DNA of 64,000 nucleotides from Streptococcus sp. WB01_FAA12 (lineage in GTDB: Bacteria > Bacillota > Bacilli > Lactobacillales > Streptococcaceae): positions 372,001-436,000 of the forward strand of contig NZ_JABAEX010000001.1 of NCBI RefSeq assembly GCF_012843315.1, written 5' to 3'. Each line of letters begins with the position of its first letter. Positions within the stretch are counted from its first letter, which is position 1. Shown in pieces: positions 32,328 through 41,754 of this stretch. The notes beneath the pieces were generated by a model. That model was not told the origin of the DNA. It made no database searches and saw only the letters and a program-made list of their open reading frames with translations. The translations under genes and the position numbers were made by a program.

Positions 32328-33386
32328 TTACTTACCTCCTTTTGCTTGTTTCTTCGGTTTGACAAAACGCTCGATAATATAGTGAACGCTGACAAAGAAG
32401 ATAATAGACGCCGTTACGATGCTAACAAGCTCTGATGGTACTTGCGCAGCATTCATACCAGGTGCTCCGACTTGGAGAACTCCAAATAGGAAGGCTGCAA
32501 ATAGAATACCGATTGGAGAGTTTGCTGCAAGGAGACTAACTGCCATCCCGTTAAATCCGATAGCCAATGACGAACCTTGAACATAAACGTTTTGGAAAGT
32601 ACCCAGACCTTCAACTGCTCCACCCAAACCTGCCAAGGCTCCTGAAATAATCATAGATAGGATAATTGTGCGTTTGGCAGAGATACCTGCGTACTCAGAA
32701 GCATGTGGGTTGAGACCAACTGCACGGATTTCAAAACCAAGAGTTGTTTTCTTGAGCAAGAACCAGATGACAACTACCGCAATAACCGCAAAGAAAATTC
32801 CGATATTCATACGAGAATTTCCAGTCAACTCAGACAACCATGGTGTCTGGTAGGCGGCGTTGGCACCGACACGGATTGTCGAGTCTGTACTTTGCATCAA
32901 TTCTTTAGGGAAAGAGCGGATAAAGGCATTTCCCACATACAATACAATGTAGTTCATCATGATGGTCACGATAACTTCCGATGTTCCGAGATAAGCTCTG
33001 AGGATACCTGGGATAGCTCCGACAATCCCACCAGCAATAAGGGCAATAACAACTGTCGCAAGAATCATCAAAGGACGTGGCATATCAGGATTTGAAAGGG
33101 CAAACCACCCACTCATAACCCAACCTGCAAGAGCCTGTCCAGGAAGACCAACGTTAAAGAAGCCTGCACGACTTGCTACTGCAAAACCAAGACCAATCAA
33201 GACAAGAGGTCCCATGGCACGGAAAATCTCACCTATACCACGGAGACTACCGAAGGCTGTGTAGAACAACTCCTCATAACCCCAGATAGCATCGTAGCCG
33301 AAGATCCACATGACAATGGCTCCGAGTAAGATTCCTAAGAATACGGAAATCATGGGAACCGAAATTTGTTGTAATTTTTTAGACAT
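32328..33386 (-). CDS. nupB: Nucleoside ABC transporter permease (NupB-like)
   Basis: 352 aa permease with about nine to ten helices. It has AGFFNVGLPGQALAGW, the equivalent of the nupC family motif, and the EVIVTIMMNYIVLYVGNAFI segment. The start at 33386 (MSKKLQQISVP) has GGAG upstream; the gene overlaps the ATPase gene by 8 bp, indicating translational coupling. Confidence 0.9.
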   Translation of the reverse strand: MSKKLQQISVPMISVFLGILLGAIVMWIFGYDAIWGYEELFYTAFGSLRGIGEIFRAMGPLVLIGLGFAVASRAGFFNVGLPGQALAGWVMSGWFALSNPDMPRPLMILATVVIALIAGGIVGAIPGILRAYLGTSEVIVTIMMNYIVLYVGNAFIRSFPKELMQSTDSTIRVGANAAYQTPWLSELTGNSRMNIGIFFAVIAVVVIWFLLKKTTLGFEIRAVGLNPHASEYAGISAKRTIILSMIISGALAGLGGAVEGLGTFQNVYVQGSSLAIGFNGMAVSLLAANSPIGILFAAFLFGVLQVGAPGMNAAQVPSELVSIVTASIIFFVSVHYIIERFVKPKKQAKGGK

Positions 33387-34914
33387 CACTCTTCTCCTTT
33401 CCCAAGTTTCCACCAGCCATCAAGACACCAAGTTCTTGTTTGTTAGTCGTTTCTGGCGACACAATACCTTGAATCTTCCCATCGTGGATAACAGCAATTC
33501 GGTCTGAGACATTTAAAATCTCATCCAGTTCAAAGCTGACAACGAGAACAGCCTTGCCATTATCACGTTCCTCAATCAAGCGTTTGTGAATGTACTCAAT
33601 GGCACCAACGTCCAAACCACGTGTCGGTTGGCTAACGATTAGGAGATCAGGATCTCGGTCAATCTCACGAGCGATAATTGCTTTTTGCTGATTTCCCCCT
33701 GAAAGAGCTGCTGCTGGAACAAACTCGCTAGCAGCACGGACGTCAAATTCTTCCATCAGTTTCTTGGCATGAGAAGTGATATTGGCATAGTTCAAGATGC
33801 CATTTTTACTGAGTGGTTCTTTGTAGTAGGTTTGAAGAGCGATATTTTCCGAAATCATCATATCCAAAATCAAACCATCGCGATGACGGTCTTCTGGAAC
33901 ATGACCTACACTCATCTCGGTAATTTTTCGAGGGTGCAGACCCGCGATTGATTTGCCTTTTAATTCAATACTACCTGACTCAACCTTGCGAAGACCCGTG
34001 ATGGCTTGAATGAGTTCTGACTGGCCATTTCCATCGATACCCGCAATACCGACAATTTCACCAGCACGAACATCCAAAGAAAGGTTCTTCACAGCTGGTA
34101 CACCACGGTTTTCATTGACAACTAGGTCTTTGATAGACAAGACCACATCTTTTGGCTGGGCTGCTTGTTTGGCTGTCTTAAAGGATACCGAACGTCCCAC
34201 CATCATTTCTGCCAAATCTGCATTGGTGGCCCCTGCAATCTCAACGGTCTCGATCGATTTACCACGACGGATAACCGTAACACGATCGGAGACTGCACGG
34301 ATTTCATCCAGCTTGTGGGTAATCAAGATGATGGATTTGCCTTCCTTGACAAGGTTTTTCATAATGGCCATCAACTCATCAATCTCCGAAGGAGTCAATA
34401 CGGCTGTAGGTTCGTCAAAGATAAGGATATCAGCACCACGATAGAGTGTTTTCAAGATTTCTACACGTTGTTGGGCACCAACGGAAATATCCGCCACCTT
34501 AGCAGCAGGGTCAATCGCCAAGCCATAACGTTCTGAAAGTGCCTTAATTTCTTTGGTAGCCCCTGCAATATCTAGCACACCATTTTTGGTGACTTCACTC
34601 CCCAAAATGATATTTTCAGCCACTGTGAAAGCTTCGACCAACATAAAGTGTTGGTGAACCATCCCGATTCCCAAACTAGCTGCTTTAGAAGGCGAGTCTA
34701 GTTTTACAACTTGACCATTCACCGCAATCTCACCACTAGTTGGTTCAAGAAGCCCCGCTAGCATGTTCATCAGAGTGGATTTCCCTGCTCCATTTTCTCC
34801 TAAAAGTGCATGAATTTCACCTTTCCGTAGGTGCAAGTTGATTTTATCGTTGGCGACAAATTCACCAAACACCTTGGTAATCTCACGCATCTCAATGACA
34901 TTTTCGTGTGCCAT
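33379..34914 (-). CDS. nupA: Nucleoside ABC transporter ATPase, two ABC domains (NupA-like)
   Basis: 511 aa tandem ATPase. The first domain has Walker A GENGAGKST, signature ISVGAQQRVEI and Walker B ILIFDEPTAVL. The second has a degenerate Walker A (GIDGNGQSE) and signature LSGGNQQKAIIARE. This asymmetry is normal for sugar- and nucleoside-type (RbsA-like) importers. The ATG follows GGAAGAG. The gap to bmpA holds two hairpins that may separate expression of the binding protein from the transporter. Confidence 0.92.
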   Translation of the reverse strand: MAHENVIEMREITKVFGEFVANDKINLHLRKGEIHALLGENGAGKSTLMNMLAGLLEPTSGEIAVNGQVVKLDSPSKAASLGIGMVHQHFMLVEAFTVAENIILGSEVTKNGVLDIAGATKEIKALSERYGLAIDPAAKVADISVGAQQRVEILKTLYRGADILIFDEPTAVLTPSEIDELMAIMKNLVKEGKSIILITHKLDEIRAVSDRVTVIRRGKSIETVEIAGATNADLAEMMVGRSVSFKTAKQAAQPKDVVLSIKDLVVNENRGVPAVKNLSLDVRAGEIVGIAGIDGNGQSELIQAITGLRKVESGSIELKGKSIAGLHPRKITEMSVGHVPEDRHRDGLILDMMISENIALQTYYKEPLSKNGILNYANITSHAKKLMEEFDVRAASEFVPAAALSGGNQQKAIIAREIDRDPDLLIVSQPTRGLDVGAIEYIHKRLIEERDNGKAVLVVSFELDEILNVSDRIAVIHDGKIQGIVSPETTNKQELGVLMAGGNLGKEKSDV

Positions 34915-34979
34915 ATGCTCTTCCTTTCAGAGGTTTATTTTATTTCAATAAAACCTGTTAATCACATTAACAAGCTCTA

Positions 34980-35029
34980 TTGAGACAAAAATTGCCTCAA
35001 TTCTTAAAGAAGCGACCGATGGCCGCTTC
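34980..35029 (-). terminator. Intercistronic hairpins between bmpA and nupA
   Basis: Two inverted repeats: TTGAGGC / GTCTCAA (34980-35000) and GAAGCG / CGCTTC (35009-35029). The weak T tracts suggest partial termination or mRNA stabilisation rather than full termination, giving more binding protein than permease. Confidence 0.55.
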
Positions 35030-35050
35030 CTAAGAAATGACTTTTATCCA

Positions 35051-36106
35051 TTATTTTTCAGGAACTTTTACGCTTCCGTCAAGGATTTTAGCTTTTGCGT
35101 CTTCAACAGCTTTTTTACCTTCTTCTGAAAGGTTTGTTACTGCCAAGTCAACCCCTTTATCTTTCAATGAGAAGACGATAACTTGTCCACCAGGGAATTC
35201 ACCTTTTTCCGCTTTATTAGCGATATCTTTTACAGCTGTACCAACTTGTTTCAAAGTTGAAGCAAGAACAAAGTTTGATTCTTTACCATCTTTAGAAGTG
35301 TATTTACCTTCTTCTGCTTGGTCACGGTCTACACCGATAACCCAAACTTTTTCATTTTCAGGACGGCTTTCGTTAAGTGATTTAGCTTCAGAAAAGACAC
35401 CTGCTCCTGTACCACCTGCTACTTGGTACACGACATCAGCACCTGCAGCATACTGAGCTGCAGCGATTGTTTTACCTTTAGCTGCGTCACCAAACGAACC
35501 AGCGTAGTCTACTTGAACCTTGATAGATGAGTCTACTGAAGCAACACCTGCTTTGAAACCAGCTTCAAAACGTGAGATAACTTCGGATTCCATACCACCT
35601 ACAAAACCAACTTGTTTTGTTTTAGTTGTTTTTGCGGCAGCAACACCTGCAAGATAACCCGCTTCGTTATCTGCAAAAGTAGCACTTGCAACGTTCTTTT
35701 GATCTTTGATGACGTCATCGATCAAGACATAGTTCAAATCTGTATGTTCTTTTGCTGCCTCTTCAACTGCATTTTTAAGGGCAAAACCAACACCAAAGAT
35801 CAAGTTATAGCTTCCTGCCGCTTGTTGTAAGTGGTTCGCATAGTCTGCTTCACTTGTTGATTGGAAGTAAGTGTAACCGTTATCTTTAGAAAGGTTGTGT
35901 TCTTTCCCCCAAGCTTGCAAACCTTCCCAAGCTGATTGGTTGAATGATTTATCATCAACACCACCAGTATCAGTGACGATTGCTGCTTTTGTCTTCACAT
36001 CTGATGAAGATGAAGCTGCGTTACGAGAAGAGCGGTTACCACATGCAGCAAGACCAATTGCTGCTACTGCAACTAGACCAAGGCCTAGCCATTGTTTCTT
36101 GTTCAT
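35051..36106 (-). CDS. bmpA: BMP family nucleoside-binding lipoprotein (PnrA/BmpA-like)
   Basis: 351 aa. An N-terminal lipoprotein signal ends in the lipobox GLAAC with the lipidated Cys at position 22, so it is membrane anchored. The BMP domain has TDTGGVDDKSFNQSAWEGLQ and GVDRDQAEEGKYT. The pneumococcal homologue PnrA binds purine nucleosides. The start at 36106 follows TAGGAGG. It is between cdd and nupABC and captures nucleosides that the deaminase, phosphorylase and aldolase upstream then process. Confidence 0.94.
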   Translation of the reverse strand: MNKKQWLGLGLVAVAAIGLAACGNRSSRNAASSSSDVKTKAAIVTDTGGVDDKSFNQSAWEGLQAWGKEHNLSKDNGYTYFQSTSEADYANHLQQAAGSYNLIFGVGFALKNAVEEAAKEHTDLNYVLIDDVIKDQKNVASATFADNEAGYLAGVAAAKTTKTKQVGFVGGMESEVISRFEAGFKAGVASVDSSIKVQVDYAGSFGDAAKGKTIAAAQYAAGADVVYQVAGGTGAGVFSEAKSLNESRPENEKVWVIGVDRDQAEEGKYTSKDGKESNFVLASTLKQVGTAVKDIANKAEKGEFPGGQVIVFSLKDKGVDLAVTNLSEEGKKAVEDAKAKILDGSVKVPEK

Positions 36107-36196
36107 TACTGAACCTCCTAAATAAGATGTGCAACGATGTTGCAAGTATGGATTGTTTGGTCACACAGACCACAGCCACTACAAGAGCGACCCAGA

Positions 36197-36586
36197 CTAG
36201 TTTAAGTCTGTAAATGAGTATGGAAGTAACTCCCCGACCGTCATCTCGACCGTCGATTTATCTTTGGCGACAAGTGTCACCTTTAGATCTTGTTCAAAAA
36301 ATTCAACCATGACCTGGCGACAAGCACCACATGGCGAGATGGGTTTTTCAGTTTGACCATAGACAATCAATTCTGAAAATTCGCGTTGACCTTCAGAGAC
36401 TGCTTTGAAAATAGCTGTCCGCTCTCCACAGTTGGTCAAAGGATAACTAGCATTCTCGATATTCACACCCGTATAAATACTACCATCCTTGGCTACTAAA
36501 ACAGCTCCGATAGGAAAGTGAGAATAGGGTACATAGGCTTTCTTGCTGGTTTCAATTGCTAGTTCGATTAACTCAGTAGTCGCCAT
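36197..36586 (-). CDS. cdd: Cytidine deaminase
   Basis: 129 aa zinc enzyme converting cytidine or deoxycytidine to uridine or deoxyuridine. Zinc and catalytic residues are visible in [10 protein letters not shown] (Cys, catalytic Glu) and [10 protein letters not shown] (two Cys), the homotetrameric class. It overlaps deoC by 14 bp, and GGAGA precedes the ATG inside deoC. Confidence 0.95.
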   Translation of the reverse strand: MATTELIELAIETSKKAYVPYSHFPIGAVLVAKDGSIYTGVNIENASYPLTNCGERTAIFKAVSEGQREFSELIVYGQTEKPISPCGACRQVMVEFFEQDLKVTLVAKDKSTVEMTVGELLPYSFTDLN

Positions 36587-37235
36587 CAGCCAATTCTCCT
36601 TTTAAAATGGCTACACCAGCAGAAGTTCCGATACGAGTAGCACCTGCCTCGACAAAGGCAAGAGCGTCCGCGTAAGAACGCGCTCCACCTGCAGCCTTAA
36701 CACCCATATCAGTTCCCACTGTCTGACGCATCAATTTAACATCTGGCAGAGTTGCTCCTCCAGTTGAGAAGCCAGTCGATGTTTTAACAAAATCAGCCCC
36801 TGCTTTTTGAGCAAGTTGACAGGCCACAACCTTTTCATCGTCGGTCAACAAGCAAGCTTCAATAATAACTTTTACTAACTTGTCACCACTTGCTTCTACA
36901 ACCGCACGGATGTCTGACTCAACTAAATCAAGATTGCCCGATTTGAGAGCTCCAACATTGATAACCATATCAATCTCATCTGCTCCATTTTGGATGGCTT
37001 CCTTGGTCTCAAAAGCTTTTACAGCTGAAGTTGTTGCTCCCAACGGGAAACCAACTACTGTACAAACCTTCACATCTGAACCTTCAAGCCCCGCCTTTGA
37101 ATGAGCAACCCAAGTCGGATTAACACAGACACTGGCGAAATCATACTCTCTCGCCTCAGATAGCAAACGATTGATTTGTTCTTGACTTGCATCTTGCTTT
37201 AAAAGCGTATGATCGATATATTTATTTAACTTCAT
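36573..37235 (-). CDS. deoC: Deoxyribose-phosphate aldolase
   Basis: 220 aa TIM-barrel class I aldolase that splits deoxyribose-5-phosphate into glyceraldehyde-3-phosphate and acetaldehyde. The Schiff-base lysine is in FVKTSTGF, and the other active-site lysine is in GVKAAGGAR. It begins [13 protein letters not shown], as usual. It is downstream of the phosphorylase gene in one operon. Confidence 0.96.
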   Translation of the reverse strand: MKLNKYIDHTLLKQDASQEQINRLLSEAREYDFASVCVNPTWVAHSKAGLEGSDVKVCTVVGFPLGATTSAVKAFETKEAIQNGADEIDMVINVGALKSGNLDLVESDIRAVVEASGDKLVKVIIEACLLTDDEKVVACQLAQKAGADFVKTSTGFSTGGATLPDVKLMRQTVGTDMGVKAAGGARSYADALAFVEAGATRIGTSAGVAILKGELADGDY

Positions 37236-37254
37236 ATTCGGATTCTCCCTGGTT

Positions 37255-38532
37255 TTATGAGATAATTTCTATAATTTCTCGTAAACTTTGCACTCCATCA
37301 TTCATTTTAACATATTTTTGAAATTCTGTAACTAGTTCAGAAGAAATTTTTCCATTTGTATAAACTTTTGCAACAATTTCTCCTTTTTGGACGGAGTCTC
37401 CAACTTTCTTTTCAAAAACAATCCCTGTTTCATAGTCCAAATCATCAGACTTGACTGCTCGACCAGCTCCCAATCTCATGGCATAGAGCCCAAATTCCAT
37501 CGCTGGAAGGGCTGAAATGACGCCTGAATCTTGAGCTGGAATATCTACCACATGGGCAACGTTAACTGGGCGATAGAGATCTTCTAAATCACCACCTTGT
37601 GCTGCTACCATTTCTTCAAACTTAGCCAGTGCTTGACCATTCTCGAGATGTTTACGGATTTCTTCAACGGTTTTCTCAATATCAGCTAAACCAAGCATAA
37701 TTTGAGCTAGTTCACAGATAAAGTGGGTAATATCCTGACGGCCTTGACCTTGTAAAATTTCCAATGCTTCAAGGATTTCCAGACGATTTCCAATCGCTCG
37801 TCCCAAGGGTTGGCTCATATCGGTAATGACTGCTACCGTCTTTCGACCAACGGCCTTACCGAGATCCACCATGGTTTGAGCCAATTCGCGCGCCTCATCG
37901 ACAGTTTTCATGAAGGCACCCTCACCAACTGTCACATCTAGCAAAATGGCATCTGCCCCAGCAGCGATTTTCTTGCTCATGACAGAACTAGCAATCAAAG
38001 GAATAGTATCGACAGTCGCCGTCACATCACGAAGAGCATAGAGAAGTTTGTCTGCTTTAACCAACTGATCAGACTGGCCAATGACAGATACACCAATATC
38101 TTGAACCTGTTTGATGAAATCCTCTTGACTGCGCTCAACTTGATAGCCCTTGATCGCTTCTAACTTATCTAAGGTTCCGCCAGTGTGCCCTAGTCCACGA
38201 CCACTCATTTTTGCAACCGGCACACCAAAGCTGGCTACTAAAGGAGCTAGAATCAAGGTCACCTTATCACCAACACCACCTGTAGAGTGTTTATCTACTT
38301 TGATACCCTCTATGGCTGACAAATCAAACTCTTGACCGGTCTTAACCATATTCATCGTCAAGTCAGAAATCTCACGTGTGGTCATTCCTTTAAAATAAAC
38401 AGCCATAGCAAAGGCAGACATTTGGTAATCTGGAACAGTTCCTGCTACATAGCCTTCTACCAACCACTTAATCTCACTTGAAGACAGTTCTTGACCATCT
38501 CGTTTCTTTTGGATTAAATCAACTGCTCTCAT
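37255..38532 (-). CDS. pdp: Pyrimidine-nucleoside phosphorylase
   Basis: 425 aa glycosyltransferase-family phosphorylase that cleaves uridine, thymidine and deoxyuridine with phosphate. Signature elements are [14 protein letters not shown] (phosphate binding) and [16 protein letters not shown]. The C-terminal domain has the Gly-rich lid. The ATG overlaps the methyltransferase stop by 4 bp (ATGA), so it is coupled to it. Confidence 0.95.
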   Translation of the reverse strand: MRAVDLIQKKRDGQELSSSEIKWLVEGYVAGTVPDYQMSAFAMAVYFKGMTTREISDLTMNMVKTGQEFDLSAIEGIKVDKHSTGGVGDKVTLILAPLVASFGVPVAKMSGRGLGHTGGTLDKLEAIKGYQVERSQEDFIKQVQDIGVSVIGQSDQLVKADKLLYALRDVTATVDTIPLIASSVMSKKIAAGADAILLDVTVGEGAFMKTVDEARELAQTMVDLGKAVGRKTVAVITDMSQPLGRAIGNRLEILEALEILQGQGRQDITHFICELAQIMLGLADIEKTVEEIRKHLENGQALAKFEEMVAAQGGDLEDLYRPVNVAHVVDIPAQDSGVISALPAMEFGLYAMRLGAGRAVKSDDLDYETGIVFEKKVGDSVQKGEIVAKVYTNGKISSELVTEFQKYVKMNDGVQSLREIIEIIS

Positions 38533-39119
38533 TCTTTCACACTTCTAAGGATATAATAACCCTTGTCCTTCTTTATGATTTCACAATTTCCAAAAGTGTC
38601 TTCCATCTTGCTTTTGGCACTAGGAGCCCCTTGCTTTTTCTGAATGACGATGGTTAAATCTCCTCCGTCTTTCAAGAATCCTCTGCTCTTTTCGATAATC
38701 TCATGAACAACCTGCTTGCCCGCTCGAATAGGTGGATTGGAAATAACATGGTCAAATTTCCCTTCAACTTGTTCATAGATGTTGGACTGGAAAATAGTTG
38801 CTTCTACTTTATTTCGTTCAGCATTTTGTCGCGCTAGGTCCAAGGCGCGATTATTGATATCGACCATGGTTGCCTGAACTCCATAAGCCTTGACCAAAGA
38901 AAGTCCTAGGGGACCATACCCACAGCCGACATCAAGGACCGTTTCTCCTTTGTTAACCTCTAGACACTTCAATAAAAGCTGACTCCCAAAGTCAACCATT
39001 TTCTTGCTAAAAACACCCGCATCCGTCAAAAAGGTCATTTTTTCTCCCAACAACTCCACTCTCAACTCATGTATGTCGTGAGCAGCGTCAGGATTTTCTG
39101 CATAATACATTTTACTCAT
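38529..39119 (-). CDS. Class I SAM-dependent methyltransferase, RsmC-like
   Basis: 196 aa. SAM-binding motif I is VLDVGCGYGPLG, and the NPP catalytic motif is HVISNPPIRAGK, the pattern of N2-guanine rRNA methyltransferases related to RsmC (16S G1207). It heads the nucleoside operon, overlapping pdp by 4 bp. There is no Shine-Dalgarno; a -10 (TAAAAT, with TGG before it) ends six bases before the ATG, predicting a leaderless mRNA. The exact RNA target is inferred. Confidence 0.85.
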   Translation of the reverse strand: MSKMYYAENPDAAHDIHELRVELLGEKMTFLTDAGVFSKKMVDFGSQLLLKCLEVNKGETVLDVGCGYGPLGLSLVKAYGVQATMVDINNRALDLARQNAERNKVEATIFQSNIYEQVEGKFDHVISNPPIRAGKQVVHEIIEKSRGFLKDGGDLTIVIQKKQGAPSAKSKMEDTFGNCEIIKKDKGYYILRSVKE

Positions 39120-39125
39120 AAAACT

Positions 39126-39134
39126 ATTTTACCA
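39126..39134 (-). promoter_or_regulatory. Extended -10 of the nucleoside operon, leaderless
   Basis: Minus strand TG-G-TAAAAT, then AGTTTT and ATG. A TTTACA -35 candidate lies 18 bp upstream inside the palindrome at 39149-39165. Confidence 0.6.
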
Positions 39135-39148
39135 TAATTTGGCTTGAA

Positions 39149-39165
39149 TTGTAAATCGTTTACAA
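39149..39165. promoter_or_regulatory. Palindromic operator over the nucleoside operon -35, cre-like
   Basis: TTGTAAA-TCG-TTTACAA is a perfect 7 bp inverted repeat. Read as GTAAATCGTTTACA it matches 12 of 14 cre positions. Its overlap with the -35 suits repression, possibly by CcpA or another LacI-family protein. Confidence 0.55.
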
Positions 39166-39321
39166 AGTGATGATAGAATGAAAAAGACTGAAGAATCCTA
39201 GTCAAAAAACCTTTTCTTCAATCTCTTTCAATTATTAGAAATACATTACAATCTATCGGGAACTACAAATTATCATAGTCAGGAAAAAACAGATCGTTTG
39301 TAATTAGACGCATTTTTATCA

Positions 39322-39726
39322 CTATTTCTTAATCTTAAAATACTTTATTATCAACAGGATTCCCAATATGATGTTTAGATAAAAGCCCAACTGATAAGTT
39401 TGTGTCAAGATTTCCAAACTTGTCCAAAGTCGTATCAAATCTTCTAGTGACATACGGAATAAATAACCCTCTGTAGCAATCCATAGGACTAAAAAGAAAT
39501 AACTACCCGCAGCAAGCCATTTCGTCCACTGCTTTTTTACTAACCAAGCAATCAAGAGTGAACAGATAAAGATAACTGTTACAAGGAGATGATCCATTAA
39601 GAAGGTAAAACCGTAATAGATTTCCACAAAGCGTCTACCATTATCTGCATTGACTCCTTTTATAAAAGGTAAGGCAAAACTTAAAATAAAACAGAGTTCC
39701 AATATATAACTTTTTAAGATTTTCAT
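39322..39726 (-). CDS. Hypothetical four-helix membrane protein
   Basis: 134 aa with four hydrophobic helices ([49 protein letters not shown] and [16 protein letters not shown]). No family recognised. The ATG follows a strong GGAGG, so it is a real gene. It stands alone between the nucleoside operon and coaA. Confidence 0.65.
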   Translation of the reverse strand: MKILKSYILELCFILSFALPFIKGVNADNGRRFVEIYYGFTFLMDHLLVTVIFICSLLIAWLVKKQWTKWLAAGSYFFLVLWIATEGYLFRMSLEDLIRLWTSLEILTQTYQLGFYLNIILGILLIIKYFKIKK

Positions 39727-39927
39727 GACACACCTCCTATAAGTTGTGAACCAAAAGGCCCACTTCCAATAACTGATAAGTCTTCAGAAACTATTCCCTA
39801 TCTCATCATTAAATTATTCAACCTCCATCTACCTCTATTATACGATATTGACTTACTACCATCAAGAAACCGCTTTATTTTTTTAACTTTTTATGGTATG
39901 ATAAACAAAATATCTAGGGGAAAACAA

Positions 39928-40848
39928 ATGACCAACGAATTTTTACATTTTGAGAAAATCAGTCGCCAGACTTGGCAATCATTGCATCGCAAAACAACTC
40001 CTCCCTTGACGGAAGAAGAACTGGACTCCATCAAGAGTTTCAATGACCAGATTAGTCTGCAGGACGTAACGGACGTCTATCTTCCCCTTGTCCATCTTAT
40101 CCATATTTACAAGCGCACTAAGGATGATTTGGCATTTTCAAAAGGAATTTTCCTCCAACGTGAAAGCAAATCCCAACCTTTTATCATTGGGGTTTCTGGA
40201 AGTGTTGCTGTGGGGAAATCGACCACTAGTCGCTTACTTCAGATTCTTCTATCACGTACTCTCCCGGATGCTACTGTAGAATTGGTGACAACTGACGGTT
40301 TTCTCTATCCCAATCAAACCTTGATTGACCAAGATATCTTAAATCGCAAAGGTTTTCCTGAAAGTTATGATATGGAAGCCTTGTTGAATTTTCTTGACTG
40401 CCTAAAGAATGGGCAAGATGTCGATATTCCTGTCTATTCTCATGAAGTGTATGACATCGTTCCTAGGGAAAAGCAACGTGTCAAAGCTGCTGACTTTGTC
40501 ATTGTCGAGGGAATTAATGTCTTTCAAAACCCTCAAAATGAGCGCCTTTACATCACTGATTTCTTTGATTTCTCCATCTACGTTGATGCAGCAGTCGAAG
40601 ACATTGAAAGTTGGTATCTGGATCGTTTCTTGAAACTGCTCAGCTTTGCCCAAAATGATCCCAACAGCTACTACCACCGCTTTACGCAAATGCCGATTGG
40701 AGAGGTCGAAGCCTTCGCTCATCAGATCTGGACCAGCATTAATCTAATAAATTTACAAAACTATATCGAACCGACAAGGAATCGTGCCGAGGTTATTCTC
40801 CACAAGACTAAAAACCACGAAATCGATGAAATTTACCTAAAAAAATAA
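39928..40848 (+). CDS. coaA: Pantothenate kinase (type I)
   Basis: 306 aa P-loop kinase that phosphorylates pantothenate, the first committed step of CoA synthesis. Walker A is [17 protein letters not shown] near residue 90. The conserved [10 protein letters not shown] and [16 protein letters not shown] segments are present. The start at 39928 ([10 protein letters not shown]) has TAGGGGA before it, and an extended -10 (TGGTATGAT) is upstream. Confidence 0.95.
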   Translation: MTNEFLHFEKISRQTWQSLHRKTTPPLTEEELDSIKSFNDQISLQDVTDVYLPLVHLIHIYKRTKDDLAFSKGIFLQRESKSQPFIIGVSGSVAVGKSTTSRLLQILLSRTLPDATVELVTTDGFLYPNQTLIDQDILNRKGFPESYDMEALLNFLDCLKNGQDVDIPVYSHEVYDIVPREKQRVKAADFVIVEGINVFQNPQNERLYITDFFDFSIYVDAAVEDIESWYLDRFLKLLSFAQNDPNSYYHRFTQMPIGEVEAFAHQIWTSINLINLQNYIEPTRNRAEVILHKTKNHEIDEIYLKK

Positions 40849-40855
40849 TTTTCCC

Positions 40856-40884
40856 TTGTCAAAACCTAAGTTTTCATATATAAT
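40856..40884 (+). promoter_or_regulatory. rpsT promoter
   Basis: -35 TTGTCA, 17 bp spacer, -10 TATAAT. The TTG start lies 31 bp downstream. Confidence 0.75.
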
Positions 40885-40915
40885 GGTATAGTTAGTAAAT
40901 ATGGAGGTAAGAACA

Positions 40916-41152
40916 TTGGCAAACATTAAATCAGCTATCAAACGCGCTGAATTGAACGTTAAACAAAACGAAAAAAACTCAGCTCAAAAATCAGCTATGC
41001 GTACTGCTATCAAAGCTTTTGAAGCAAACCCTTCTGAAGAACTTTTCCGTGCTGCTAGCTCAGCTATCGACAAAGCAGAAACTAAAGGTTTGATTCATAA
41101 AAACAAAGCAAGCCGCGATAAAGCTCGTCTTTCAGCTAAACTTGCTAAATAA
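40916..41152 (+). CDS. rpsT: 30S ribosomal protein S20
   Basis: 78 aa basic helical protein that binds the 5' domain of 16S rRNA. It starts at a TTG codon, with GGAGG seven bases upstream; the resulting (M)[13 protein letters not shown] is the canonical N-terminus. An ATG five codons upstream is inside the ribosome-binding region and is rejected. The TTG start is notable because S20 of E. coli uses a weak start (UUG) in its autoregulation. Confidence 0.95.
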
Positions 41153-41153
41153 G

Positions 41154-41180
41154 AAACAGTCCATAGAGGCTGTTTTTTTG
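41154..41180 (+). terminator. rpsT terminator
   Basis: AACAG / CTGTT stem followed by seven T residues. Confidence 0.7.
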
Positions 41181-41204
41181 TCCTTGAATACAAAAAGGTA
41201 GAAA

Positions 41205-41738
41205 ATGAAAATCGCAATCATCGGATATTCTGGAGCTGGTAAGTCAACTCTATCTGAGAAGTTATCAAACTACTACTCCATTTCTAAACTACATATGGAT
41301 ACGCTCCAATTTCAATCTGGTTGGCAAGATAGTGACCGCGAATGGATGTTGACCGAGATGAAAAACTTTCTCACAAAGCATGAATCTTGGGTAGTCGATG
41401 GCAACTACTCTTGGTGCTATTACGAAGAAAGAATGCAGGAAGCTGACCAAATCATCTTTCTCAATTTTTCCCCATGGACTTGTCTTTTTCGAGCCTTTAA
41501 ACGGTATCTCACATACAGAGGTCAAGTTCGAGAAAGCATGGCGGCTGGCTGTCCTGAACGCTTTGACTGGGAGTTTATTCGATGGATTCTCTGGGATGGG
41601 CGAAGCAAATCCACTAAGGAACGCTACAAGTGGGTTCAAGAAACCTATCCAAAGAAAGTAATTGTCCTCCGGTCGCAAAAGGAGATAGACCACTTCTTAG
41701 AAAATCTCGTACATAACAAGAAAAACCAACGTGCCTAA
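41205..41738 (+). CDS. P-loop nucleoside kinase-like protein (FlaR/adenylate kinase related)
   Basis: 177 aa. Walker A is IGYSGAGKSTLSEKL at the N-terminus. The segment WVVDGNYSWCYYEERMQEADQIIFLNF resembles proteins annotated as DNA topology modulation protein FlaR or adenylate kinase-like. Substrate unknown. Tryptophan-rich middle. The ATG follows AAAAAGG. Convergent with metG across a shared terminator. Confidence 0.75.
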   Translation: MKIAIIGYSGAGKSTLSEKLSNYYSISKLHMDTLQFQSGWQDSDREWMLTEMKNFLTKHESWVVDGNYSWCYYEERMQEADQIIFLNFSPWTCLFRAFKRYLTYRGQVRESMAAGCPERFDWEFIRWILWDGRSKSTKERYKWVQETYPKKVIVLRSQKEIDHFLENLVHNKKNQRA

Positions 41739-41750
41739 CGTTGGTTTTTT
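41721..41750. terminator. Bidirectional terminator between the P-loop gene and metG
   Basis: AAAAACCAACG / CGTTGGTTTTT stem with T runs on both strands. Confidence 0.85.
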
Positions 41751-41754
41751 GCTT

